DNA of 64,000 bases from Stachybotrys elegans (lineage: Eukaryota; Ascomycota; Sordariomycetes; Hypocreales; Stachybotryaceae). The position numbers were made by a program, and so were the translations under genes. The stretch is from positions 496,001 to 560,000 of the forward strand of contig JAGPNK010000005.1 of the NCBI GenBank assembly GCA_020746835.1, given 5' to 3'. Positions within the stretch are counted from its first letter, which is position 1. Each line of letters opens with the position of its first letter. The notes below the pieces were generated by a model that had not been told where the DNA came from, did not search any database, and saw only the letters and a program-made list of their open reading frames with translations. Shown piece by piece: positions 23,301 to 34,448 of this stretch.

Positions 23301-24581
23301 AACCTCACGTTCTCCAAAACGCATGACAAAAAAAAGCAAAAAAAGAAGCAACATGATGAATTAAGCATTGTGATTAAGAAAAATCCAGGACCAAGCAATC
23401 TAGGAGGGGCCGACGAGTGACGAGCAAGGCTGTCTCGGTGTTTGAGTCGCTTTTCCGATTCGTTCAAATCAAGGAACGAGCTAGCAGAAGCAGGGAAAAG
23501 AAAAAGATAAAAAAAAAGATAAAAAAAAAGGTAAAAAATCGATAAAATCACAATCGATAAATGCAATTGGATACAGGGCAAGCTGCACGGGCCCCAGCTC
23601 GCCCACCATCCCAATTTCCCGAGCGCAGCTCGCATTCCCACATGCCCACACACCCACTCTGGTCATACATGCACGCCCCCCCCCCTCGCAGGCCCAGACT
23701 CCTTCTCTTTTCTTGTTGCTTTTTGCATTGTTCTCGTGCTGGCTCTGGCCCTGTCTCTGGCTCTCTTTCTGCGATTCACGCCTAGCCCCAATCTGACCTA
23801 GAATCGCTCTCGTACTGGTCATGGTTTGTGGCCCATCGCCCACGGCTGCTGTATCCATCCGCCCTGTACACACGCTACGGAGTGCCGACGTCGTAACGTA
23901 AGGCAGGAAGGGCCCTCGTACTTGCTGATCCTGGTCCTCGGCTTCACCACCTTCTTTCTTTCCTTTCCTTTTCTTCCTCTCCTCATCCCCGACAACCTTC
24001 AATCGCTTTCATCCTCCAAACCTTGTCTTTCGTTTTTCCTTGCGCCCTGCAGCCGGCACCGTCGTCTGACACCCAGTCCACTCGCTGTTATTTATCCAAA
24101 AGGTATGAATCAAACTGTCTCTCTTCCAGCCTCCTTCTTCCCCTCCCCTCCACCAAGGACTGTGCGCGTCCTGTCTCTTGCTGCATGTGCGCCTGTCTTG
24201 GCTTGCGTTGCTCCTCGTCGCCCTGCTCTGCATTTCGTCCTCATCTTGCTTGCAATTCGGATCAACAAACCGTTGTTGGCGTCATGTGCTGACCCGCCAT
24301 CAACATTCGCAGCAGCCACTTAATATTCGGTGGCGCTTTATCGTCCCTCGCTTGAGCTTCGTGGTGTCTTGACTTGGCGGGCGATCCGGCACAACTCAAT
24401 CACGGGTCTTCCATCTTCCAGGCCGACCCTTTGATCTCCCCGCGGAAGCACCGGCCTCACCCACCCCCACTCCAATCTTGACAACACAACCTGCCTTCGC
24501 TTTTGGCTGGCGCCTTGTCCTCAATCGTCATTCGTTCAGTCGCCATATAAGCATCGGCCTCTCCCGGCCCCCCAAACCGCC
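20319..24581. other. long divergent upstream region (GH12 and GT2) with purine/pyrimidine tracts
   Basis: About 4.3 kb with no protein-coding support. Bases ~20340-21080 are strongly purine-rich on the + strand, so pyrimidine-rich leader for the GH12 transcript. There are GA repeats near 20959, a CT/TTTCTT tract at ~21995-22030, and A-rich tracts at ~23325-23345 and 23500-23545. Bases ~23690-24500 are C/T-rich, fitting a long 5' leader of GT2, with a candidate leader intron donor (GTATGA) at 24103. Confidence 0.5.
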
Positions 24582-27091
24582 ATGATGAAGGGCCGCCAGG
24601 ACGTCCAGTACAACCATAATCCTCATCCCGACGAGTTCGAGATCGACGTGCTCCCCTCTCCAGGCCACATCTACTCTCCTGGCTTCAACCAGTCCCACGA
24701 CCGCCTTCCCCGCGACGTTACTAGGCCTCTCCGCCCCGTCCACTCGCCCCAAGATTTGCATTCCCCCGGCGGCGCCAGTCCCTTGATAGGATGGGATACT
24801 AGTATGCAAACTCTCACCAACAACCCTTACGAATCCCGACCTGGAACGCCCACCATGCCATGGGCCGAGAGCGGACGCAGCAGCCCGGCTGGCCAGTACG
24901 CCAACTCGTACAAAGCTGGGTGGGACTCCAGGCCAAACAGCTTCCTCGTGCGTTTCCCGACCTCGTCCAATTCTTCAACACAAATGGCAAGTACGCTAAT
25001 CACGGAAAAACAGTCGCAGCAAAACCTCTCGAGCGGTGCAGCTAGCAGGACCAACCTGCTGGCCAGGCCTCCCTCGCCCATTCTCGCCTCGGCACCCGTC
25101 CACGGCGGATCTGCCATCACCACCCTCCACGAGCGCGATGACTCGGACATCTGGAAGGGCTGGAGGCGCAAGATCTTCTTCTTGATCCCCCTCATGACCT
25201 TCCTCCAGGCCGCCTTCTACCTGCTTTACCTCGGTCTCCGCATCTACTGTGTTGTTGCCGCCCAGAACGCCTTCAATGGCACCTATATCCAGGCCTGGGT
25301 CTTCCTTGCCATTGAAGTTGTCGTCGCTGTGCCCCCTCTGATGCACAACATGTGGACCATGTGGGCTATCAAGAAGCGTGGCCGCAACAAGCTGAGACTG
25401 GTCGGTGATGACGTCCCTACCGTTGATGTCTTCATCACCTGCTGCGGAGAAGATGAGGAAGTCATCATGGACACTGTCCGCGCTGCCTGTGATATCGACT
25501 ATCCCCAGGATCGTTTCCGTGTCATTCTGCTCGACGACGGCCAGTCCAAGATTCTCGAGGAGTCCATGGCCAAGCTCTCTGTAATCTACCCCAACGCCAT
25601 CTACGACGCTCGCCCCAAGTTTCCCGGTGTTCCCCACCACTTCAAGGCCGGTAACCTCAACTACGGTTTGGACCACGTTCACACGTTCCCTGGAGGTGCT
25701 GGTCAATTCATGGCTGCTCTGGACGCTGATATGGTATGTCGTTGGAACAAACATCTCCCCCAACCCTCGTGCACTTTGTATCCCTGTTTGTGATATTCAG
25801 GCTAATCTCCCATGGCCAGATTCCCGAACGTTGCTGGCTCCGCGCTATTCTGCCGCACATGATCAAGGACCCCAAGATCGCCCTTGCCTGCCCCCCGCAG
25901 CTCTTCTACAACGTGCCCCGTGGTGACCCCCTGTCGCAGTCCCTTGATTTCTTCGTCCACGTCATTGAGCCCATCAAGGATGCCATGGGAGTCGCATGGT
26001 GCACGGGATCAGGCTACGTCGCTCGCCGCGATGCTCTCGATGAGATTGGCAACTTCCCTCTCGGTTCTCTGGCTGAGGATGTCGCTACCTCGACCCACCT
26101 ACTTGGACGTGGCTGGAAGACGGCCTACATCCACGAGCCTCTCCAGTTCGGTACTGTTCCCGAGGACTACGGTGGCCATCTCAAGCAGCGTACTCGCTGG
26201 GCCATTGGTACCGTGGACACGTCTTTCAAGCTGAAGTTCTGCCTCTGGGGTGACAAGATCAAGATGATGACGACGGCCCAGCGCTTCTCCGGTTTCCTCT
26301 ATGCCTCGCTCAACCTCTACACCATCCTGCTCTCCGTCTCGCTGTTGGCCATTCCCATCATCCTCGTCATGGGCCGTCCTCTGGTCGCCTACGCCACCGA
26401 GGAACAGCTCCGATGGCTGATCCGCGCCTGCTTCGCCACCCTCGCCACCAACCGTCTCTGCGAATTCATTCTGTCCATGCCTGCCGGTTACCATGTCGGT
26501 CGTCGCGGCTCGCGCTACGAGATGTGGATGTCCCCATACATTGCCCTCTGCGTCATCCGATCCTTCATTCTGCCCACGTGGCTCGGTGGACAGAGCCAGG
26601 CCTTCAAGCCCACTGGTTCCCTGGGCTCTGCCCTCAACGAGCGTGACGCCAAGACTCGCAAGGGCCTGTTCCGTCGCCTGTCGGCCATCATCTTTGGATA
26701 CATGGGCTGGTACCACCTGGTGTTTGTGTACGTGACGCTGGTTGGCGTGGTCCTTACCTCGTTCCGCTGCGTCGTCCTGGAGGATGGTGTCAACCAACAG
26801 CTGTTCTCGCTCATCACGCACGCCTTCTGGCCGCCCGTTACCTTCGTCTTCATCTGCAGTGCGCTGTGGACCCCTATCGCCTACGCCATCGATCCCCCCA
26901 CGGTCCCGGAGCGCGAACAGCTCCTCGATCGCGACTCCAAGACTGGTGTAGCTCACCCCACTGCCCGCAGCAAGAAGATTGCCTTCAGCGGCGAGGACGC
27001 GTGGTACGAGGTGGAGTACACGCTGACCACCGCCTTTACCTGCGTCGTCTTCGCAGCTTCCTTCTTCTGGAGGAGCACGGCCGAGCAGTAA
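24582..27091 (+). CDS. GT2-family processive-type glycosyltransferase (fungal hyphal-growth GT2 orthologue)
   Basis: Two exons, 24582-25733 and 25820-27091, with a clean GTATGT...CAG intron; 807 residues. Residues 1-190 are a disordered Pro/Ser-rich cytosolic tail. Transmembrane segments follow (FFLIPLMTFLQAAFYLLYLGL, AWVFLAIEVVVAV). The catalytic GT-A domain has LLDDGQS, LDADM (382-384, split by the intron), AEDVAT and QRTRW (507-511), the D,D,D,QxxRW set of cellulose/chitin/hyaluronan synthase-like enzymes. Several C-terminal membrane helices complete the pore-like part. It is too short and lacks the motifs for a true chitin synthase. It matches the conserved fungal GT2 shown in Zymoseptoria and Fusarium to be needed for hyphal growth on solid surfaces and plant infection; the polymer made is not known. 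A very long upstream region suggests complex control. Confidence 0.92.
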
Positions 27092-27986
27092 ATGTCGTTT
27101 GGTACATCTTCTTGTCCCCTTCCTCTCGGGAGCGGGATATTCTTGAGCATACATGTTTATTCATAATCAAGGGAGCGGCGATACACTCGAATGCATTTTC
27201 TTGGCATACATGACGACGGAGATAATGTTTGGCGGATGGCTCAATGATCGGATCCGGATTGGGTCACATGGCTTTCCTTTCTTGTCCTCGGTTCTCTATT
27301 TTCTGGCCACCACTATACGGCAGACATGTACAAAGATTTCATCTTGGAGCACACGGCTCATATCCACCAAGGAGTATATTGGATGCGGCGAGGCTGACGC
27401 TATTGATCAGGCGCACATGAGAATGATGGAAGTAATCGACACTGATGGCGTTGCTAGAGATGGGTATATAGACATGAGTTTTGAAGACATTTTATTTGTT
27501 AATCTTGCACTTCTTGAGCTGATGAATCTTGACTGGATGTTTATATTATTGCCACACGTTGACTACAAGCGATCTATGGATAGGTATAGGCAATGTTATT
27601 AGTTGTAACGCGAGCGAGATACATTTGGCAAATCTTGCTTGGCGTATCACGCGAGGCTGTCGACTTGGCCAAACAAAACACGCAAGCTAAGCCTCCTGCA
27701 GGAACCCGCGATCCGCATCTTGGAGGGTCGGGAAAATCGGTCCAATGGGAGCAAAACCCCCTGGGACGACGAGTGGTTTGCCAAGTCGGGGCTTATTACA
27801 GAAACTGTAAACACGCCTTAACCCCAGACCCTTATCGACACCTAGGTGCCAACTTTATCCAGTACACACCTCTGCACAGCACTCAATACATGGAAAGGAG
27901 CACTCTTTTGTTGGGAGCTGCCGCTGTTACATCGCCTCGTTTTATTGTTGTGTCTACTCGCATCTTTTTCAGGCACTAAATTGGCC
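27092..27986. other. intergenic region
   Basis: About 0.9 kb of GT2 downstream sequence and promoter of the FAD oxidoreductase. An open frame at 27153-27602 has no family resemblance and starts in probable GT2 3' UTR. No feature is supported. Confidence 0.45.
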
Positions 27987-29651
27987 ATGGCGGGGTATTC
28001 GCAGGCGCTTGCGTCGACGCTGCTGCTCCTCATCGGCGCCTACATCTGGTATCTGCGATGGCAAGACGCCGCGCGGCGACGCGAGGAGAGCGAAGAGGAC
28101 CCGGATGCCGTGCTGCGCGACCTTCCTGAGCCCACGGAGCTGGCCAAGGCCCTCAAGGCGAGCCTGCCGGGCAACGTACTCTTCCCGACCGACGCACCGC
28201 TGTTCCGCCAGGTGCTCGACTCGTACTGGGCGCGGCACCTCCGCGACGTGATACCCGCGTGCTTTGTGCGCCCGGCGACGGTCGCGCAGCTGCAGGAGGC
28301 GGTGCGTCTGATTGCCGAGGAGCACCGTCGGCGAGGGGGCAAGGAGGGCCCGGGGGAGGAGCTGTTTACCATCAAGGCCGGGGGCGCGTCGCCGGCGATT
28401 GGGGGCTCGACGGTCAAGGGGGGAGTGGTGATTGACCTGGCCTTGTTCCGCGAGGTCACGGTGTCGGAGGACGAGAGGAGCGTGAAGGTTGGCAGTGGGC
28501 TCAAGTGGATAGATGTGTACGTTCGGTTGGCGGAGAGGGGGTTGACGGCTCCGGGGGGGAGGACGTCGCCTGTTGGAGTTGGGGGGTTGAGTCTGCAAGG
28601 TATGCTTCTGTCATGGTCTTTGAATCGGTGCTTCTTGAATGCTAATGGTAGGGGGGTTACAGGCGGTCTGTCATTCTACACCCCCATCTACGGCTTCGTC
28701 TGCTCCAGCGTACTGGCCTACGACGTGGTCCTCGCCGACGGCACGGCCGTGATGGCCTCGCCCACCTCGCACGCGGACCTGTTCCGCGCGCTAAAGGGCG
28801 GCGCGAGCAACTTTGGCATCGTGACGGGGTTCACGCTGCCGTGCTTCGGCGCGGGCGACATCTGGTTCGGGTGCTTGTACCTGCCGCTGCAGGACCGGGG
28901 GCTCGTGCGGGCCTTCTACGACTGGACGCAGGAGACGCGGCGGCCCGGCGGGTTTGACGCGGCTGCCTCCGGGCCCGTGACGTGCTTTGGGTATACGAGG
29001 GGGCTATACCTGGGGGTGAACTACTTGGCGTATACGCAGCCGCCCAGGGACGGCGGGTGGCCCGAGTACTGGCGCAAGTCGGCGTTTTACAAGCAGTGGC
29101 CCATCTACAGCACGGCCAGGGTGCGGCCGATCGTGCAGGCTGTCTCGGAGCTCTCGGAGCCCTCGCCGCCGGGCAGCTTCAACGTCATGGCGACGACGAC
29201 GGTCAAGTCGGACCTCGACACGCTCATGCACGCCTACGAAGCCTACCTGGACCTGGCGCGCGAGGCGAGGCCCATCAGCGGGATCGTCGTGTCGCTCGTG
29301 TTCCAGCCGATCCTGCCGCAGTGGGCGGGCAAGGGCGCGGCCAACGTGCTGGGGCTCGAGGGCACGGCGGAGCCGCTCGTCATCGTGGAGCTGTCGGTGA
29401 CGTGGGAGGGCGCGGGCGGCGGCGACGCGCGCGGGGCGACGCGGCGGGCCGTTGAGAGGATGGAGGCCTTTGCGGCGGCGAGGGGCACGGCGCACAGGTA
29501 CCGGTTCGCGAACTACTGCGCCGAGTGGCAGGATCCGATGGCCGGGTACGGGGAGGCGAACCTCGAGTTTATGAGGCGCGTGAGCGCGCGGTACGACGCC
29601 GAGGGGCTGTTCCAGAGGGCGAGGAGGGGGCCGTTTAGGCTGGGGGGATAG
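27987..29651 (+). CDS. membrane-anchored FAD-binding oxidoreductase, VAO/BBE-like
   Basis: Two exons, 27987-28599 and 28663-29651, giving 533 residues. The intron is 63 bases and stop-free, so the frame stays open if it is retained; splicing restores VGVGGLSLQGGLSFYTP, which aligns with the family's VGVGGLxxGGGxSFFS. The Met at 27987 begins a hydrophobic anchor (ALASTLLLLIGAYIWYL). An alternative in-frame Met at 27846 adds 47 residues. The FAD_binding_4 part has the loop TIKAGGASPAIGGS, where most relatives have R/K-SGGH; the His that binds FAD covalently is Ala here. The Cys used for bicovalent flavin is also absent, so FAD is probably non-covalent. Third-position GC is very high. It lies upstream of a P450 on the same strand, and the ER-type anchor suits joint action; substrate unknown. 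Confidence 0.85.
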   Translation: MAGYSQALASTLLLLIGAYIWYLRWQDAARRREESEEDPDAVLRDLPEPTELAKALKASLPGNVLFPTDAPLFRQVLDSYWARHLRDVIPACFVRPATVAQLQEAVRLIAEEHRRRGGKEGPGEELFTIKAGGASPAIGGSTVKGGVVIDLALFREVTVSEDERSVKVGSGLKWIDVYVRLAERGLTAPGGRTSPVGVGGLSLQGMLLSWSLNRCFLNANGRGVTGGLSFYTPIYGFVCSSVLAYDVVLADGTAVMASPTSHADLFRALKGGASNFGIVTGFTLPCFGAGDIWFGCLYLPLQDRGLVRAFYDWTQETRRPGGFDAAASGPVTCFGYTRGLYLGVNYLAYTQPPRDGGWPEYWRKSAFYKQWPIYSTARVRPIVQAVSELSEPSPPGSFNVMATTTVKSDLDTLMHAYEAYLDLAREARPISGIVVSLVFQPILPQWAGKGAANVLGLEGTAEPLVIVELSVTWEGAGGGDARGATRRAVERMEAFAAARGTAHRYRFANYCAEWQDPMAGYGEANLEFMRRVSARYDAEGLFQRARRGPFRLGG

Positions 29652-29975
29652 GGGCGATGGCAGTATGTGCAGTGTTGTTTCATGCTAGGCGATTGATCTC
29701 GTCGTACTTGTCTGCGCCCAGCTGGTGCTGAGCCACGGTTGTGATGAAGCAGTCGGCGGCTTGGAGCGCCGATGCCGATGCTGCTGCAAAGGGGGCTGTG
29801 AGGTTGATGGCCTTCCGATGTCCCACTTGGTGCTTACGGTCGTCGGCGCCGGCCAGGCGGTAGAGTCGGCCTGTTGGGGGCGTATATAAATCGAGAAGCT
29901 GCCTGTCTTGTCCCGGCTATACAACCTGCAACCTCTTAGTCTCTGATGACTTGTACTGTCAACATCGTATTGGCC

Positions 29976-30305
29976 ATGAAATCAAACATCGTCTTCGCCT
30001 GCGTTGCAGCGGCGCAGATGATTGTGCCTGGTTGGTCGTGTGCATCCCACGTTGAGTCGAGCACGCCGCAACCGCCTTCCACGACGGTGATGCGCGATAT
30101 ACAAGTCTTCAACGGGGGAGAGTTTTCGAGCATATGCTTCATCGACGGCTACATGGCCCGCCCGCAACGCTGCTTGGACGCCGTGGACGCCGTGGAGGTA
30201 GCCGAGGAGGCGGTGTGCACGTGGGATGAGCTTGAGCGACGCTATCTGTATATTTTCTTCATTGATCATTCTTTATTTAGTTATTTATATTTAATTAAAT
30301 TTTGA
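29976..30305 (+). CDS. possible small secreted protein, hypothetical
   Basis: A 109-residue frame beginning MKSNIVFACVAAAQMIVPGWSC, which looks like a signal peptide, followed by four Cys residues in the next ~75 residues. A TATA-like TATATAAAT lies at about 29883, 90 bases upstream. The last ~20 residues run into AT-rich low-complexity DNA, so the true end may be earlier or formed by splicing. No family is recognised. It may equally be chance. Confidence 0.25.
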   Translation: MKSNIVFACVAAAQMIVPGWSCASHVESSTPQPPSTTVMRDIQVFNGGEFSSICFIDGYMARPQRCLDAVDAVEVAEEAVCTWDELERRYLYIFFIDHSLFSYLYLIKF

Positions 30306-30737
30306 TCGATTTTTTTTTCTTCTTTCTTTATTTTATTTTATATTTTCTCCTCTCTGTTGGTCTCGTGGTCATGGGCAGACCAACGCTGCTGTTGGCCGCT
30401 GCTGTTGGCGTTGGTAATCAAGCGGATGGGTGTGGTGGAGCGGGTCCATGTCCGCGTATTCTGGAAACCTTGATTAGCCGAGTCGAGTCGGCTGTCGAGT
30501 TTTCCGCTGCTCCCCCTGGCCTAGTCTGACCGACTAGGGTCCGGATCGTCCCCTCGGCTACACTGACGTCGCCCCAGGGAGGGAGCAGGTCGGCCGCCGT
30601 ATTGCCGCCATTTGGGTCCGTGATGGCTCGACCTTGGGCTCCATGATTGGCGAGCGCCATCTGCCGGCTTGTTTAAATAAACACAGTGCCCGCCGACCGT
30701 CCCCCGTCCCCCCGCACCGCTCTCGTCATTGACCACC
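30306..30737. promoter_or_regulatory. P450 upstream region with T-rich tract
   Basis: AT-rich run at 30240-30355 then GC-rich DNA. A TATA-like GTTTAAATAAACA stands at 30669-30681, about 57 bases before the P450 ATG, which has a strong ACCATGG start context. Assignment as core promoter is inference. Confidence 0.4.
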
Positions 30738-32297
30738 ATGGACTCGTTGCTTCGCCCGGCCGTCGCTGGCCCCCTCGTCGTCGGCGTCTACGTCGTCTAT
30801 CGCCTCCTCCGCAGCGACTCTCGCCTGCCCGACATCCCCGTCATCGGCCAGAGAGACGGCGAATGGTTCCCGTGGCTGCGGGCGACATGGCGGAACTCGA
30901 CCGACTTCCGGCGTACCGTCATCGACGCGTACAACGAGCACAGGGACCACGCCGCCCTCCTCCCCGTCTTCGGCTTGGGCAACGCCATCCTCCTCCCCGT
31001 CTCCGAGACCCAGTGGATCGTCGACCAGCCCGACAGCGTGCTCAGCATCCACCAGCAGACCATTGAGTCGCTGCAGACGGACCACACCATTCCCGACCCA
31101 CGGCTCGTCCACCACGACTTCCACCACCGCATCATCGTCACCACCCTGACCAGCCAGATCGGTAACCTCGTCCCGGATGTCGCCGACGAGTGTCAATGGA
31201 GCTTTGATAAGTTCTGGGGGCGCAACGCCGACGAGTGGACAGAGGTCGGCGTCTACGACACCCTGCGCCGCGTCGTTGGCAACGTCACCAACCGTGTCTT
31301 TGTCGGCTTGCCCTACTGTCGCAACGAGGACCTGGTAGGGCTGGGCTTGGCCTTCGCCCAGGACGTGCCCACGTCCGTCATCATGTTGAAATTCGTCTGG
31401 TCGCCTCTCCGTTCCCTCGCCGCCATGCTCGTCGCCCGTCCCAACCGCGTCCACGCCAAGCAGTTCGCAGACATCCTCCGGCCAGAGATTGAGCGGCGCC
31501 AGCGCGAGTACGACGACAGGGTCAACAACATGGACAAGTACGCCATGCAGCCCGAGCCAAACGACTTTCTCCAGTGGAACATCAAGCTCGCAAAGGCGAG
31601 CGGCAGCGAGTACGAGTGCAGACCCACGACGCTGGCCGGCCGGCTGCTGCTGCTCAACTTTGCCGCCATCCACACGTCCTCCTTCGCTATCACGCACGCC
31701 ATCCTCGACCTCGTCCACTCCAAGAAGGAGTACATCGAGGAGCTGCGCGAGGAGATCCAGACGGTCCTGGCCGAGCACGGCGGCACCTGGAGCAAGCAGG
31801 CCCTGGCCAAGATGGACAAGCTCGACAGCACCATGCGGGAGAGCGTCCGCCTCAACTCGCTCATCACCATCGGCGTGGGGCGCCGCGTCGTCGCCAAGGA
31901 CGGCGTCACGACGCCCTCGGGCGTGCACATCCCCTACGGCACGAGCGTATGGGCGCACGCCCACCCCGTCTTCACCGACCCCGCCCTCTACAAGGACCCC
32001 AACGAGTTCAAGCCCTTTCGCTTCGCCGAGGGCCGCCGCGACAAGGACGTCGAGTACGTCAAGCGCGCCCGCAACGCCTTTGCCACGACAAACACCGACT
32101 TCCTGGCCTTTGGCCACGGCAGGAACGCGTGCCCGGGCCGCTTCTTCGCCGCCAGCGAGCTCAAGCTGCTGCTGGGCCACGTCATCCTGCACTACGACTT
32201 TGAGATGCGGACCGAGAGGCCGCCCAATAAGTGGATTGTGCTCAATCTTTTACCGCCCATGGAGGCTACGATTAGAGTCAAGAGGAGAAAGGTCTAG
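30738..32297 (+). CDS. cytochrome P450 monooxygenase
   Basis: Single-exon gene of 519 residues starting at a strong Kozak ATG. It has an N-terminal membrane anchor (PAVAGPLVVGVYVVYRLL) and a short proline-rich hinge (LPDIPVIGQ). The I-helix region reads FAAIHTSSFAITHA, the ExxR motif is ESVR, and the heme loop is FGHGRNACPGRFF with Cys465 as the iron ligand. The sequence style (GVHIPYGTSVWAHAHP, DPNEFKPFRF) resembles fungal P450s of secondary metabolism, which hydroxylate or oxidise terpenoids or polyketides at the ER; the CYP family was not assigned. The FAD oxidoreductase upstream, and the flavin monooxygenase beyond the HET gene, suggest a joint pathway. The long antisense open frame over it is a product of its high GC third positions. 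Confidence 0.95.
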   Translation: MDSLLRPAVAGPLVVGVYVVYRLLRSDSRLPDIPVIGQRDGEWFPWLRATWRNSTDFRRTVIDAYNEHRDHAALLPVFGLGNAILLPVSETQWIVDQPDSVLSIHQQTIESLQTDHTIPDPRLVHHDFHHRIIVTTLTSQIGNLVPDVADECQWSFDKFWGRNADEWTEVGVYDTLRRVVGNVTNRVFVGLPYCRNEDLVGLGLAFAQDVPTSVIMLKFVWSPLRSLAAMLVARPNRVHAKQFADILRPEIERRQREYDDRVNNMDKYAMQPEPNDFLQWNIKLAKASGSEYECRPTTLAGRLLLLNFAAIHTSSFAITHAILDLVHSKKEYIEELREEIQTVLAEHGGTWSKQALAKMDKLDSTMRESVRLNSLITIGVGRRVVAKDGVTTPSGVHIPYGTSVWAHAHPVFTDPALYKDPNEFKPFRFAEGRRDKDVEYVKRARNAFATTNTDFLAFGHGRNACPGRFFAASELKLLLGHVILHYDFEMRTERPPNKWIVLNLLPPMEATIRVKRRKV

Positions 32298-32507
32298 CGG
32301 TAGAGATGTAGATGGTAAAGACACATGTAGCAGAGCAATCAATCATATACGATGCATAATTTCCTCGGCTCGATCATGTTAGAATGCGACCATGATGTGA
32401 TGGATTCCATCCACCAGTCGCGGTCTAGACTATCGAGCAGAACTCCCTTTAGAATGTTGGTACATGCACGCCGAGACCAACTATGCGGATTCTATTACAC
32501 ATACCTG

Positions 32508-34448
32508 CTACTGCAGAAGCAGGGTTGTCACGGTAAACGCTCGAAACCACGCGGCCACCTTCTGCGACGCCCTGTCTTCGACGCCCAGGCTGTACCTCAG
32601 CAAGCCAATTCTACGGTTGTACTTGTTCAGAACCAAGAATACCATCTTGCGCTCCCCGCCCTGCGCTACATTGTGCGGTCTTCCGAAATTCGACAGCAGA
32701 GCAACCAGGAATACCTCCTGGGACATTGCGAGGTAGTCCAGCACTGGCTGGCCGATGAGATTGACATCTCTGGGGCCGCGGTCGACAACGATTTCCCCCT
32801 CGGGCATGTTGAGCGTGGCCCCGTTGACGTAGCCCTGTATACCATAGTCCCCGAGGGAGTAGCGATCAGGTATGACCAACTGGACCATTGGTGTGTATAG
32901 ACTCTCCATCTGTGATTCGTACTGCACGGGGAATGAATGGCTTATCCACGACCACGAGGCTTTGGGGACGTAGGACCCTTCTGGCAGCCCTGGGATAGTT
33001 GGTGTTGGCGGCACATGCCGATGCTCTCCCCTCCCGCCGACGCGTGACCAGGCGAGACCCTGGGCCAACTGGCCATCCCAGACACCGCCGTTGAACGAGC
33101 CGACCTGCCTCTTCCAGCGTATCGCCTCGACAATGGGCTTCAAGGCCGTAGACTTGTCGGAGAGGAGCGTGAACCTGCGCCTCGAGTAGTCTGGGACGAT
33201 GGCCTCGTACCACGACGCGAAGACGTCCCTGTCCCCGAGGAGAAAGGTCTTGGTCATGGAGCAGCCTGCGCGGTCCTCTGCCGGGTGGAATGCGCCTAGG
33301 TGGGAGCGGGACTCTGCTCTGCACTCCCAGATGATGCCCGAGTCTGTAAAGTGCAGGACTCGCGGCGACATGATGTTTTCTTGGAAGCACCACCCCCGGG
33401 AGCTAAGATGGCCCTTGAAGGGATCCTTCAGACCTGCGTATCTAGCAATGAATGAAAGGCGGCTTCTACCGTGGGCCGTGTCACCAATTACAGCAGCAGC
33501 ATTGCTGGGAAGTCCCGGGCTTCGGAACAAACCACCCCCAGGGCCATCACTGCACTGCGCGGCCAGCGTGACGGCAGCGCTGCTGTATATAGCTCCCATC
33601 TTTGCCGCCTCCAGCTCCCAGTCCGCCGGAGAATCCTGGACAATACACAGTGCGTCGATCCATAAGAGATGAAACCCTAGCTCCCGAGCGACGCGCACTG
33701 CGTCCTGGAAGGTCCGGGGAAGGGAACCGTAGTCGATGCCTCGCTCGCGATCTGCGACGTTGGCGCAGGTGGTCTTTAACATCCCCTTCACACTCTGGTC
33801 GCCCCAGCAGTGGCTCAGGGCGGCATACTTGAGGTTGGTGTGGTTGAGCTGCGCGCTGTTGGCGTTGACGAGGCGGATGTGCGGGTGCTTGCTCTTGATG
33901 TCGAGCAGCCTGGCTGGGCGGCACTGCGCGTACTGGAAGAAGGGGAGCGGCGCGGCGCAGGTGTGGTGCTTGGAGCAGTGCGATATCCATTGCCTGGCGA
34001 GTTTGATGGCGGCGTTTGAGCCCGTGTCTGTCATGGATCTTTCTGAGACAATGCCGTACCATATTGCTGGGTCGCCTGAAAATACATATAAGGAATAAAG
34101 ATATTTATTTGGACAGCGTCATCCCTTACCTTCGGCCGTTCTGATGGCGATTGCAGGCTCTGCACTTTGCTTGACGCCATCCCGCTTCACCAGCAGGTTC
34201 GACTGGGCTGGCTCGGTAGGCCTGCCGACTTGGAGGTGGAACGTGACAGGGCTCTGGGGTTTGCCCTCGTCGGACCATTGCTGGATAAAAGCCGGAGAGA
34301 AGACGGCCGCGCAGATGCGGCACCGGGCTCGGCTCTCGAGGGCGGCATCTAGCGATGCTACGTGCGCGTGTCCAGTGGCGGAGGAAATGGTCTCAATCGT
34401 CATCTTGCGGCAGAAATGGCAGACGTCTGTGGGCTGCGGCGCTGACAT
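32508..34448 (-). CDS. HET domain protein (heterokaryon incompatibility)
   Basis: Two exons, 34448-34130 and 34075-32508, phases agree, 628 residues. Residues ~1-105 hold a CHFCRKM...CRICAAVF pair of CxxC motifs, as is common ahead of HET domains. The HET domain follows with its three signature blocks: YAALSHCWGD, LPRTFQDAVRVARELGFHLLWIDALCI, and later SSRGWCFQENIMSPRVLHF. HET domains mediate fungal non-self recognition and can trigger cell death; many act as effectors. The C-terminal ~250 residues are variable and unrecognised. It is convergent with the P450 (210 bases between stops) and lies downstream of the flavin monooxygenase on the same strand. The presence of a HET gene inside an oxidative gene block is not unusual in accessory fungal regions. 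Confidence 0.93.

Noticed and set aside
26099..27154. 351-codon open frame antisense to GT2
   Set aside because: Same cause; charged low-complexity protein with no recognisable domain, over a firmly identified gene.
30726..32192. 488-codon open frame antisense to the P450
   Set aside because: It is Val/Asp/Gly-rich with no family features and arises from the high GC third positions of the P450 on the other strand.
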